From: Tulasnella sp. 424
Taxonomy: Eukaryota; Basidiomycota; Agaricomycetes; Cantharellales; Tulasnellaceae
Assembly: GCA_019633425.1 (NCBI GenBank)
Contig: WSUB01000100.1
Coordinates: 91,055-155,054 of the forward strand
DNA length: 64,000 bases
Direction of reading: 5' to 3'
Shown: positions 1-10,454 of the stretch, one piece after another
Numbering within the stretch: position 1 is the stretch's first letter
Layout: each line of letters begins with the position of its first letter
The notes under the pieces: model-generated
The model's input: only the letters and a program-made list of their open reading frames with translations
What the model was told of the DNA's origin: nothing
Databases searched by the model: none
Position numbers and translations under genes: made by a program

Positions 1-193
1 GATCCTAACTCCATGTATGAAAGACCTCCGAATGCAATGGGAGATCCCCCTTCCAACTGATCGTAAACATCCTTCAATTCACTTCACTTGACTCACGAAA
101 CTTAGCTACAGTGAGCCTGCCATCCACTCGCTTTTTGGGGGGGGGGGAGCCCGGGCTATCTGACAATAACGTTCATCTCGACGTGTATATCAG

Positions 194-669
194 TCTCTCA
201 ACGACAACGACATCACTCTCGGCGGACCCAAAGGCACCGACATCTACCCAGGTGTTGCCAACGCCACTTCTTCTAGCGATACCAGTAACCCATTGGCTCG
301 GAACTTCGTACGTTGACCACTCTTTTCCCCCATATAGTTGCAGTCGGCTCATCCGAGTCGTGTATTCACACTCATCTCATTTGCTTATTCCGGGTCGTGT
401 TCGTGTCCACTCAATATATCTAGGTCCTGGATCCTAGTTCAGGAGACGCAGGTGCGGGCACAGGTCCCGGATTCCGTGGCGGCCGTGATGCCAAAGCTTC
501 CTTGAAAGCTGGTGCCGGTGTCGTCGAGGCACGACCTGGCATCATCGAGAGCTCGCATATCGCTCCACTTCAAGGTGAGAGTAAGAGAGATAGAAGCGTC
601 GATTGCCTTGGTTGCCGGCTAACCAGAGATCTGTCAATTCTAGATGATGCGGCTGCCAACTTGGAGTAA
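194..669 (+). CDS. 3' end of an unrecognised spliced gene (partial)
   Basis: Three exons can be read in one consistent frame: about 194-307, then 424-574, then 644-669, ending in TAA. The introns have GTACGT and GTGAGA donors and CTAG acceptors, and phases match at both joins. The peptide is rich in Gly, Asp and Ala (for example GPGFRGGRDAKASLKAGAG) and ends DDAAANLE. The 5' part would lie left of about position 194 or outside the window. I do not recognise a family. A poly-G run near 137-147 lies upstream. It may be a decayed gene end, because no start can be seen; the splice structure is the only support. Confidence 0.4.
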
Positions 670-892
670 ATAGAGAGGGTGCTTGAAGCTGTTTCATAAA
701 ACCATTGTATCGCTATGAACTGTGTTGTATTTTAAAAATGCCCACTTCGTGATGGAGGCAATCTTTCGCACATACGCCGCATTCGCGTTCAAGATTGGCG
801 TAAGTGGTGTGTTTCGAGGCGCGTGGAAGAACAAACTGGAAATGCGGCAACCGGTTCAAAGCTCATAACGACAACTCCATAAGCTAATACCA

Positions 893-3382
893 TCATTCCG
901 CCTCTACCGGTTTAAGTTTTCGACGTGAGTTCGCGGCGCGGTTTAATCCATCTTCTGCAGACCGCCTATCTCCGATTTCTTCAAAAATTCCAACAGCTTG
1001 TTCATAAAGGGGTATCGCGTCTTCGTGCTGATCCTGGTCGCGATGGACGTCGGCAAGGCCCATCAGATCCCAGGCTCTTGCCATTCTGTCGCCAATGTCG
1101 GTATGAATTTGCAGGGCTTCGGAGAAAAGCTGAGCGGCCTGGCTGTACTGCTTTTGAAGCCGATGCACCATGGCGAGACCGCGCAGAGCGTTGGCTCTTC
1201 CTTGTCTGTCGCCGATGTCGGTGAAGATTTGGGCGACCTCGGAGTAGAGCGGAACGGCTTTGCCGTACTCGTTTTGGTCTCGATGTACATGAGCAAGACC
1301 ACGCAAAGCGTTGGCTCTCTCTTGCCTGTCGCCGCTTTCGGTGCAGATTTGGACGATTTCGGAGAAGAGCGGAATGGCTTCGCTGAATTCGCCTTGAAGC
1401 CGATGCACCTCGGCAAGACCCCACAGAGCGTCGGCTCCACCTTCTCTGTTGCCGATGTCAGTGTAGATTTGGACAACCTCGGAGTAGAGCGGAACGGCTT
1501 CGCTATACTCGCTTCGAAGCCGATGCACCTCGGCAAGACCCCATAGAGCAGCGGCTCTTCCTTTGCTGTCGCGGATGTCGGTGCAGATTTGGATGGCCTC
1601 GGAGTAGAATGTAACAGCCTCGTGATATTCGCCTTGAAGCATCTGGGTGCTAGCTAGACCTAACAGAGCGTAGGCTTTTCCTCCGTTGTCACTAGTATCC
1701 GTGTAGATCTCCAAGGCTTTGGTGTAAAATTTTGACGCGTTGATATAATCATCCTGAGATCGATGCATGTCTCCCAACTCTATAAGAAGCTCAGGAGAAC
1801 GAGCCTGGGACGACATATTTGAGGTTCGCTGCGGATCTGGAACAACCATTGGCTATATGGGGACGGGTTGGCAAACTTTGTTCAAATAACCTCAAAATCA
1901 GCACCACTTGCCATCCAACCCATTGACTTTCTACAATCCTCAGCTGTCGGCCGCTTGCTGGGATCGATACTCCAACACATGATCATTAGCGAGTAAAGTG
2001 CCCGGATCAGCACCATGCTGGCGTGATCAGCGGCGGATGGAAGATTTCCCTGAATGACGTGTATGACAACGACAGAGTCCTTTTTGACATTTTGAAATGG
2101 AATTGAATTCGTCATAACCTATTTCAGGATTGATTGTAAGCTTTTGTTGAGAACAATATCTGGATGTTGGTATACCTCGTAGAATATCCAGCCCAATGCC
2201 CAGATATCGCTCCATAGACCCGGTTCCATGCCAGGTTCATCTTCCATGAGCAGCTCTGGAGCAGCCCAGCGAAGCGTAAACTGATTCCCCTTCAGTGTCA
2301 TGGTATTGGTGGCTTCAGAAAATTCCGTCTCCAGCAACAGGACTGGCTGCGCGCCCTTTTCGCTTTTCTCGGGTCGCACAGGAGGATCATTTTTCGTGAG
2401 ACGACGCGCAGAACCGAAGTCTGTGATGGCGGCGCGGTGTTCCGAGTTCACAACCACGTTAGCCTACACAGCGCAGAGTTCAGCTCGGCAGGTGTCCATA
2501 TCACAGTAACATCCGGACCCACCGATTTGAGGTCGCCATGGTAGATTGGTGGGTTCTGAGTATGAAGGTACTCCACTCCGCTCGCCACGTCGCGTATCTG
2601 TAATACGGTTTCTCAGAGGGCGCTATATGAAGGATAGCGTCCTAGTCTTACCAGCCATATTCGCTCCGGGATTTCCCAGTCGGCTGAAGCCATAAAGTCC
2701 TTTAAATTTCCGTTGTCCGCCCAGGGAAACACCAACCAGACCCTCTCCTCGGACAGATCTTCAACAAATCCTTCAAGCCTGATGACATTCTGATGAGAAA
2801 GCTCGGTTAAGAATCCGGCTTCCCTGAGTGCCAACTGAGAGGAGTTAGCGCTGCGCGAAAGCTGGACGCGATGGGATAACTTATTCTCACCCCCAATACC
2901 CGCTCTTTGTCCTTTCCATTCTCGATCTTCAGTTTCTTTACCGCTATGGCCTAACATATAGAAGCCGGCTCGGTCAAGAGCTTGTTGTAGGAAACAAAGT
3001 GAGTCTGGTTGGAACAGACCTTTCGCTTGGGCGTTCCACCATCAGACTCGTTCTCGCCTCTGGTTTGAGCTGAATCGTCCGCGCTACCTTTCGAGGCGGA
3101 AGTAAAAACCAAAAGCGCTCGTGAAACCGTCGCAAATCCTCCACGAAACTCCGGGCCGTCTTCCGGGAATTCGATGGAGGCCGAATTGATTCGCCATTCT
3201 GCAAGTTTCTGGAGTTTATCCCTCTACGTGGAAACGGACTACGGTGAGCGCTTATGATTACTTTTCGTAATTCCGTTGGGACGTACGAGTTTGCTGCTTG
3301 GCTGGGGAGTACTGCCAGAATCGCCTGGGTTGAACCGCGGCGAACCGCGACGGTCGGCATCGTCCTTTTGGTCCACTTGCAT
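893..3382 (-). CDS. KT1: TKL protein kinase fused to TPR repeats
   Basis: Start chosen at the ATG at 3382; exon 1 (3287-3382) ends with a GTACGT donor exactly as in the paralogues. The order is: a short Ser/Pro/Asp-rich N-terminus, the conserved block EFPEDGPEFRGGFATVSRALL, then a kinase with the Lys in AIAVKKLKI (about residue 105), a catalytic loop HGDLKS, the metal motif in ITDFGSARR, and RWAAPELL. HRD is therefore HGD, but Lys and both Asp are kept, so activity is plausible. The last exon (893 to about 1857) encodes six to seven TPRs of 40 residues. The intron before the TPR exon uses a GC donor. The substrate is unknown; the protein has no signal peptide or membrane segment and should be cytosolic. 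It is most like KT5 at the right end of the window. Confidence 0.85.
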
Positions 3383-3756
3383 CGGATGAGTCTAGCGTAA
3401 GATGGATTGGAGATTAGATGAGCCGACGGGCAGGTAGGAGCTTCGCCGATGGGAAGAAGCGAAAGGAGGTGGAATGAGGGACAGAGTGGTGAATCAGAAG
3501 GTCTTTACAACACGCACCCGAACCGCGCTCGCACCGCCCCCCTCTGTACCCTTTGCCTCGGGCGAAGGAAGTGTTGCAACAGTCATGGGGCCCTTCAAGG
3601 CCTTACGTATTCTCTTGGAATGCTTGTTGTACACCACCACGTCGCCCGCAATCTGGTATTGCAGATTGGCACCGTGGTTTGAATTGGGGATCGCTATTCG
3701 CAACTCCGCCTGTGCGGTCCCGCGCCGCGCGCACGATTTCGGCAGGACTTTGTCCT
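2800..3756 (-). repeat. Left arm of a large inverted duplication
   Basis: The reverse complement of this stretch matches 62215-64000 (minus the 804-bp insertion), including KT exons, introns and the 3' exon of CYT-delta. The match probably continues past the right end of the window, so its full length is unknown. Confidence 0.85.
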
Positions 3757-4131
3757 GAACGGTCTCCTCAGTCGCGACCGCACTCGGGGTTAGTAGAGGA
3801 TAGTCGTTCCTGATTTTGAAGAGTGGTCCCCTCCAATCTGAAGGAATGGGGAAGTTGGAGGAAGTGTGGAATTGCTTCTACATGATAAAAGCCACGAAAA
3901 AACATTAGAAATACGATGGTTTGATGCATCTACATGACTTACCTCTGCAGGGGTCCAAGCGCCCTCATCGTCGTTGGTGTTTGACGATTCGCTGGAACTT
4001 GGTGCTAGCGAAGACGATCGATGAATCGGCCCCTCATGGGTCCCAAATAGCCAGGAGCTAAGATAACTGAAAGTCTGCATATGAGTGCCAGTTAATCTTT
4101 CGATGAATTGTCCGTTGGCGTCGGGGGTCAC
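3494..4131 (-). CDS. CYT-delta: truncated, chimeric relative of the CxxCH protein family
   Basis: Two exons: 3943-4131 and 3494-3877. The first ends WTPAE and the second begins KQFHTSSNFPIPSDWRGPLF, followed by KIRNDYP. This matches the exon 1/exon 2 junction and the start of exon 2 in CYT-A and CYT-B (TPAE, EQFHTSS, DWHKP, KIKNDYP). After NDYP the match stops and a different tail follows, including IAIPNSNHGANLQYQIAGD and VVVYNKHSKRI. The heme motif and everything after residue 35 of exon 2 in the full-length family are missing. The stop lies only 111 bp upstream of the KT1 start, on the same strand. The tail is conserved in frame in the right arm (62.2-62.5 kb), so it was a real coding segment; whether this copy is functional is unknown. 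Confidence 0.6.
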
Positions 4132-4817
4132 TGGTCAGGATTCACTACCGCCTATGTTACGGATCTTTAGGTTCTCGCTGCTCTTCCAGACAAGATAGAA
4201 AGGCGAGGGAAGTGAATGGAACTTGCAGCATATCTTTTCCATTATGTGGAAAATACAAAATCCCGCAGGTCGGAGGTCACCTCTGAACCTTGAGACCTTA
4301 CCCAAATACGGATAGCTTTAGGTCCTCCACGCCCTCTACCGGTGTGAGTCAGACAGGTTAAGATATCAGACCAGAACGCTCTACATACATAGAAATATAT
4401 TGGACCCTTGAATGATCACGTTCTCCTAAAGGTCAACGGGAGTGGCTGCAATGCGGCGTGCGTTGCACTCGGGTGCGAGCGCTTATTATCGTTCTTCCTA
4501 ACGTTGGCAGTACTTAAGCCGTTTCAGTCATCAAGCCATCATGAGACTTCTGTGTGAGCTTCCGACGCGTTGGTTGAGAATCTTTTGGTCGGAAGCGAGA
4601 TGCGCCCAGCTAGCCAAACGAGGTGGCATGTAAGGGGCAACTTGGTACATCCACGCGCAAAGCCACACGTGGAACGGGTAAAGACTGATAAGACAATGGG
4701 CTACTCTGTTGAGAGTAATGACGAAAACAATGCAAAAGACAAAAACGAAAGGGATCCGTCAAGGATCCACAAGACGATCCGGATCAAGATAAACAAAGTT
4801 TGACGTGCGACAATCGG
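4132..4817. other. Intergenic stretch, no feature recognised
   Basis: It lies between the 5' end of CYT-delta and the 3' end of the 1052-residue gene. I see only short open frames and no repeats, RNA or transposon ends. Confidence 0.5.
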
Positions 4818-7800
4818 CTAATGGTGACGCTGAGTAGCGGAGTGACGGAGAGAAAGGAACCTGGGCCCACAAGGAGAATTCCAAGGTTGCTGGTGCTGCA
4901 AGAACATATGATCGAGGTCTGACGAATGAGGATGAGGCGTAGTGTACACGTATGAGGAATAAGGATAACGGTCGGTGTGATGCGGCTTGGTCAACAGTGG
5001 TGGAGGTAAAGATGCTGAAGAATGTGCTTGCGCTTGTGATTGAACTGATTGCAAGGATTTTGATGCAGTTGTGTATTGGTATCGTGGTGTATTAGCTTGG
5101 AATGTTGTAGTGGTATTTTGTAGAGGGGCGGAAGGCCCGTGCACCTTGGTCGGCGTTGCTGAGTAAAGTGGCCAGAAAGTCTGCTTGTCGGCAGAAACCG
5201 AGGAGTACGAATGATTTGCAGCGGTTGAAAACTTGACATCAGAGGTTGAGCCGTGCCCTCCGTTCTGATACCCGCGTGATCGCTGATCAGGCCAACCTCG
5301 AGCATTCTGTTGATCCGACATGCTGCTGGATGGGCCAAGAGGACGTATCGTGGTGGTTTGGGTGGGAGCGAACAAAGAATGAGCGACTGCTACGGCAGGA
5401 GGGTATGGCATGAACTGGCTGTCGTAATAAGGAGAACCGTTACGAGCAAAGTCCGCTGGCTTGGCCACGCGCACCGAGGTGTCGAAGACCGATCCAAGGT
5501 CCAAAGCAAGTTGAACCCTGTCTTCCAGATCCATCAAAAAGCGAGAGCGATGAGCGAAATCCAGTATTGCTTCCATCTCGTTCCGGTCTTCCAGGTCGTA
5601 GACCCACTTCCAGTCGATCATTCCCCCAGGCATCGGATTGGTCCGATCTTCGGTGAAGCTCCGGTTTGGAATATGTTCCCAGCGATGATTGAACGATTCG
5701 CCGTTATAAGTGCTCACGGCCTTGGGGGCAACACGTATTTGAGGAGGGAGTAGTGGAGCGAACTGCACAGGGGAAAGCTTCACAGCTCTGATTTCCTGGT
5801 GAGTGAGAGACCAAATTGTCGAGCTGGAAGTAGGAGGGAAGGCGTGCGAGGAGGATTGCGTTTGACGATCGGAGTTGGCCACGGCCGAAGGGCTGACCGG
5901 AGGAGAAGAAAAGCATATGGACATCTCCGCAATGGCTGGGAGAGATGATGAGGGTTCCTGAGAGACTCTCCGAATCGAAACCCGACGCAGTAATGGATGA
6001 GCTAGTTTGACATCGGGTACCGGAGAAGTAGATAGTTCAGGCGGGGTAGTTGGGGTAGGGGCGAGCTGATCTGTGTTGTCGGTGGTGAAGGGATCGAGTT
6101 GGATTGTGCGTCCAGGAGAGATGGCGTTCAGGTCCGCCAATGTGAGATCGTTGGATTTGGTGCGCAGAATCGCCGAAGGAGGGCGAGGAATGAGAAAGTG
6201 AGAGGAAAGATCTCTCCAAAGGGGACCACGGCTCTCTCCGATCTGAACAAAGAGTGGCGATTCAGATAAATGACTGAGAACAAAGCAGCAGAAGCAACAT
6301 TCTCTCACCGGTTCGGGTGCTCTTTGCGAGACATATGTCCCTTCCACAGGCCTTTGCCCTCCGGGACTTGATGCTTTTACGGTCAAGTCTCCGAGGGACG
6401 ACTTTGAAGACCTCATAGCAGACGAAGTTGAAGACGTCGAGCGTGCCAGTACATTTCGAACCTCCTCCCCAATCACTCCAACAAACCCTCCAGACCTCCT
6501 TAAACGAACTTGTTCATCGACAGCTGAACTATCACGTGTTGTCCCCGAAAGCAGGTTCGAGGGAGCATTACGTTCAACCCGAGTAGTTGCCGCTTGCACG
6601 CGTTGAGGGGGAATATAGAGAATCTCCTCGCTGTCTTCCTGAAACAGAATAGGTGACGGGACATGCCTAGTTGAAGATGGAACAGATGCGCGGCCGGAAG
6701 CCCTGGAAGTGACGCGGGAGGAGGGTGGCTGCCCGATTCCGATTGCACGATGCGACGAGGTGGATCCCGCTGTGTTCCTCACAGCATGTAGCGGGGGGAC
6801 GTCCTGATATAACAACCTCCCGACAGGCGCTACACGCGGTGTCCCAAGGTCCATCGTCGCGGAAGAAGAAATTTGGGCACTCCGGTCTGAGAGGGGCGAA
6901 CGATCATCAACAATCGGAATTGGCTTTTGGGAGCGATCGTAAGTCGTCTTGCTGGTCTTTCTATGCTGTTGAAGACGACTAGGTGTCTTGACCGTTCCTC
7001 CCGTTATGCCAGGTTCCCGGTTCTCCTTCTCCGGATCATGCATGCCTGGCTGATTCAGCGAATCTGCAAGTCCAGCTTCATTCTCATCCACGACAATCCC
7101 GAACACTCCGAGTAGCTCAATCCCGCCAAGACTACCCAATCCGAGCGCAGGGGACGGACAAGAGAAAGAGTCTTCCTCTCCGCTGAACGAAAGGGATGGA
7201 TCCTCCACTTCGAAACTTGGCTCTTCGTCCTTTGGTATGTCCGCAAAAGCATCCCTGGAGTAATACGGTTGCAGAACGTGGCTGTCCGATATAGACCTCC
7301 GTCTGTCACTGGTGGCTGTGAGCGAAGTTGAATAATTGAAGCCTTTGAGCGGGACGATGCATTTTGCAGCGGGCGACATTTTGAATGGTTGAGCTTCTCC
7401 GGCCAAAGCCACAGATCCAGCAAGGCGTTCCGTGGCAATCAAGCCTGCTTCAAAAGACTCGTAACTAAGTCGGCGCGGGATCGGAAGACTGGCGCTTCGG
7501 AGCATGGTTCGGCTCGGAAAGACAGCAGCGGTGTCGCTTCCTCCTGCGTACGAGATGGGTGAAGAGAAGCCGTTACTGAAGAGGGAAGGTGATTTGAAAG
7601 AGATGGACGAGGAAGACCCCCGAACCCTTGCGATAGCTCCCCCAACCCCATCATCCACGAGTTCCGCACGGAATTCGTAGTCTGTTGGGAGAGAAAGGGA
7701 AGAGTCGTCGACCGTGACAATGAGCGGTGTTTGGGGTTGCGTTCGAGCTCCTCTCCAATGGATGTCAACGTCCTCGCTTGAAGGGAACATTATCTCGTCG

Positions 7801-7976
7801 GTGGTGGGGGACGTTTGAAGGCGATGCATTTGCAGCCATTTCGCCCATTCGGAAGGAGTTCTTGTGTAGGACGAGGGAGCGCCAGATGCAATCGGTCGAG
7901 AAGGGGCTGGTCGTTCAAGACACGACTTTCCATTCTGGAGGCAAGTGCCGAGCGGTAGGGGTGACGTAGGCGTCAT
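4818..7976 (-). CDS. Large Ser/Thr/Pro-rich protein of unknown function
   Basis: One open frame of 1052 codons that I do not recognise. Most of it is low complexity (Ser, Thr, Pro, Gln), as in fungal regulatory or polarity proteins. The N-terminal 60 residues are compact (PSEWAKWLQMHRLQ). A more ordered acidic/aromatic stretch lies near residues 765-850 (WKWVYDLEDRNEMEAILDFA). The last 120 residues are Tyr/Gln/His/Ser-rich. A stretch at 6243-6308 looks like a 66-nt intron that happens to be open: it has a GTGAGA donor and a TTGTTCAG acceptor and encodes an out-of-place CCFCCF run. If removed, the protein has 1030 residues. No membrane segment or signal peptide. Probably nuclear or cytosolic; function cannot be inferred. 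Confidence 0.8.
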   Translation of the reverse strand: MTPTSPLPLGTCLQNGKSCLERPAPSRPIASGAPSSYTRTPSEWAKWLQMHRLQTSPTTDEIMFPSSEDVDIHWRGARTQPQTPLIVTVDDSSLSLPTDYEFRAELVDDGVGGAIARVRGSSSSISFKSPSLFSNGFSSPISYAGGSDTAAVFPSRTMLRSASLPIPRRLSYESFEAGLIATERLAGSVALAGEAQPFKMSPAAKCIVPLKGFNYSTSLTATSDRRRSISDSHVLQPYYSRDAFADIPKDEEPSFEVEDPSLSFSGEEDSFSCPSPALGLGSLGGIELLGVFGIVVDENEAGLADSLNQPGMHDPEKENREPGITGGTVKTPSRLQQHRKTSKTTYDRSQKPIPIVDDRSPLSDRSAQISSSATMDLGTPRVAPVGRLLYQDVPPLHAVRNTAGSTSSHRAIGIGQPPSSRVTSRASGRASVPSSTRHVPSPILFQEDSEEILYIPPQRVQAATTRVERNAPSNLLSGTTRDSSAVDEQVRLRRSGGFVGVIGEEVRNVLARSTSSTSSAMRSSKSSLGDLTVKASSPGGQRPVEGTYVSQRAPEPVRECCFCCFVLSHLSESPLFVQIGESRGPLWRDLSSHFLIPRPPSAILRTKSNDLTLADLNAISPGRTIQLDPFTTDNTDQLAPTPTTPPELSTSPVPDVKLAHPLLRRVSIRRVSQEPSSSLPAIAEMSICFSSPPVSPSAVANSDRQTQSSSHAFPPTSSSTIWSLTHQEIRAVKLSPVQFAPLLPPQIRVAPKAVSTYNGESFNHRWEHIPNRSFTEDRTNPMPGGMIDWKWVYDLEDRNEMEAILDFAHRSRFLMDLEDRVQLALDLGSVFDTSVRVAKPADFARNGSPYYDSQFMPYPPAVAVAHSLFAPTQTTTIRPLGPSSSMSDQQNARGWPDQRSRGYQNGGHGSTSDVKFSTAANHSYSSVSADKQTFWPLYSATPTKVHGPSAPLQNTTTTFQANTPRYQYTTASKSLQSVQSQAQAHSSASLPPPLLTKPHHTDRYPYSSYVYTTPHPHSSDLDHMFLQHQQPWNSPCGPRFLSLRHSATQRHH
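6243..6308 (-). other. Probable in-frame intron within the 1052-residue gene
   Basis: The 66-nt stretch begins GTGAGAGAATG and ends TTTGTTCAG on the minus strand, a standard fungal intron size. It is a multiple of three and has no stop. Its translation is Cys/Phe-rich and unlike the Ser/Pro-rich flanks. Removing it joins RAPEP to IGESRG. Confidence 0.65.
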
Positions 7977-9019
7977 TCGGGAAGATGGAGAGGGAGCAAA
8001 CGTTGGGGATGTTCCGAGTCTCTGAAGTGCAAGCCGTGATGAGCCTTTGTGTCACACTAGAGGGCGGAATCACCTACAGCAACTTCCGAGTAAGACGGTC
8101 TCGAAGTGAGCCGAGAGGATGACGGCATCGCAGTCAATCTATACGACTCAAATAAGTAATGCTCAGTGGATAGAGGAGGTGCAGGGCACTCGCATGTATC
8201 AAGAAAGCTTGGAAGTCGTTCAGGTCTCCCGGACGTTCGACGCCCAGCGCTGGTCTGGACGGAGATCACGTTTTAGTTATATTGGTGTTTACAAGCAAGA
8301 AGAATGATACCGACCTCACAAGTGGTTACTTTCAACCTCAAACCACAGCCTTTCTCTTTGAAAGAGAGTGTTTAGCGCGTCAGAAGTGTCTCCAAAGCGG
8401 ACCACTCGTCCACTCACCGGTCACAAGAGGTTCGTTCGCTATCCCACTAAGCCAGTCTCAAGCAAAAGGTCGCGGTCAACGCAAGAAAGCGATCTTTAAG
8501 GACACTCGGTCCCTAGACGAAGATACGAGGGATTCGCGAGGGGAGGGGGACTGAGGACTGGTGGTCCAAATCAAGAGCACCAAAACAATCGCAAATCCGT
8601 TCTTATCGCCGGACCCTTTCCTCCGCGCTCGCGACTCGGGTATCGAAATAATAGCGAGCTCTGAGTAATGCTAAATAATCGACTATCGACTACATCAACG
8701 AAATGAGTACTTGCCAAAATCACAAGGGTCTCTACGCAATCGGTCTGTAACGAAAACGGGATAAAATCGTGAGGTAGAATATAATCAAGGGAAACGATGA
8801 ACGCAACACAATTGAAAGGCGACTGCTTTGTTAGTGAAAAATACACGGTTTGGGGGGGAGCTGCCACTAGAACGAGGCAGGGAGAGGATGGGGAGGTCAG
8901 GGTTGAGTGATTGAACGAGATGCACCGAGGTAAGGGGTACTCATACTGAAATTCCTTATAATCGTCAACGATAAATATCAATGGAAACAGGTGGTAGACG
9001 TACGCATTTATGTGAGGCT
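7977..9019. other. Intergenic stretch: promoter of the 1052-residue gene and 3' flank of the splicing-factor gene
   Basis: Short open frames only; none shows splice structure or known motifs. The 8571-9140 minus frame is the last splicing-factor exon read in the wrong frame plus 3' flank. Confidence 0.5.
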
Positions 9020-9965
9020 TTACTCCGTTGGGGCGAACTTGTGCTTGGTTCGTGAGACAGAATCGCTCATTCCCTTTCCACTTCCAGTGACTCCCACTGC
9101 AACCGAGAGAGAAATCAGTGAGCGAGTGTCGTTCAAGCAAAGGAATAAGTTCAGAGAAATGGATGGTTGAGTTCCGGGATATGAAGAAAGAACAAAACGG
9201 AATAGACCTAACGTCAGCTGGGGATCTGCAGCGTAATAAGGTCGATACTGACCTCTGCCATACGGATTATCTGGGCTTGCAAAGATACTCTTCCCTTGCA
9301 TGCCGGCGATTACGACCCCCTTCTTTTCGCCCTTCTTGGCGAACTTTTGCCATGCAACCTGCTTCTGTTGTTGTTCCGCACTCTTCTGCGCTCGCACTTC
9401 AACCCTCTTCTCGTTCTTTTTCTTCTTCCGTGCAGCTTCCTCCTCCTCTTCCTTCGTTAATGCCTTGCGCTTCGTGCCTGCATGGAAAGCGGTTGCGGAA
9501 GTGGCAGCGTAGTTGACGGGGAGGGCCTTGACATCTCCTGCGTTGACAAGCTCGGTGGAATTGTATCCTTTGAATACCACACTATACACTCGCCGATCGT
9601 CTGCTCCGCCAATGGACGTTATCCTCGCCGGATACCATTTTCCATCGCCAGAGTACTTGGCTAGGATTTCATCTCCCGCACCGAACGCTGGGGTCGTGGC
9701 AGCTGATGACGATTTAGATTTCGATGATGATGCCTGAGTAGACGATGCTGCAGCGGCTTCAAGCTGTTCTAGGGCTTGCTCAGTGAGAGTTATGAGTTCT
9801 TTGAGTTCGGAACGCAACGAAGTCAGCTCTGCGTTATCGGGATCAGAGACAAGAGCGAGTTCCACTTGGGACAGTTGGACTTGATAGGTTTCCAATTCTG
9901 CAGGTGTCCGAGATCAGATACAGCTTCTAGTAGGTAGATGGCACTAGCTCACCTTTTCGGTCCAT
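9020..9965 (-). CDS. SPF30/SMNDC1-type splicing factor with a Tudor domain
   Basis: Three exons: 9953-9965 (MDRK), 9253-9897 and 9020-9096. The N-terminal helix (LETYQVQLSQVELALVSDPD), the Tudor domain at about residues 70-130 (GDEILAKYSGDGKWYPARIT and FKGYNSTELV), a Lys/Glu-rich helix (EEEEEAARKKKKNEKR), the WQKFAKK motif and the end SIFASPDNPYGR + VGVTGSGKGMSD are in the same order as in human SPF30. That family helps assemble the spliceosome and its Tudor domain binds dimethylarginine; I infer the same nuclear role. The start at 9965 is chosen because a 13-nt first exon joins in phase (G + AA) to the conserved helix. The 156-nt second intron (9097-9252) is open in frame, so an unspliced reading gives a wrong C-terminus. 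Confidence 0.88.
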
Positions 9966-10454
9966 GTTTGATTCGTCGAGTAGTTTGCTGGGTGATGCTG
10001 GTGGAGGTGGTTACGTCGTGGACTGAGCAAGGAGAGCGACCTTACCACGGTTTAATTTTCTACACCGGCCCGCGACAACCCGTGACTGGCAGTGCGCGGC
10101 TCCAGGTTGACCTTGAGCACTGTGTTGATGTTGATCCCTTCCTGCAATTTTTATGACTTATGGTCGCGAACGGAGCCTGTATGAAATTAGCCGAAGTAAC
10201 TTACCGGAAGGAGCGCTAGCATTCACCCTATTTTACAGCCCAACGCCATCACCTTACCGAAAGCACGTATTCCAGCCTCACGTATTTCTGAGATTCTTTG
10301 AATATCATCCAGATATCGGGACTCCTTCTCGGGGAGTGATGTAAGTACGAGGAGAGGTCCCCGCCATGCTCTCTATGAATAGCCCAGGCACGCGGCGAGC
10401 CGCAGCACCCGTCCCCTTCCTTCCGCCCATTACTGGATCCCACACCACCCCAGC
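9966..10454. other. Intergenic stretch, no feature recognised
   Basis: It separates the start of the splicing-factor gene from the start of the gag-like gene (divergent), so it should hold both promoters. No repeats or RNA genes seen. Confidence 0.5.

Noticed and set aside
8571..9140. Minus-strand frame of 189 codons
   Set aside because: It is the last splicing-factor exon in another frame plus 3' flank.
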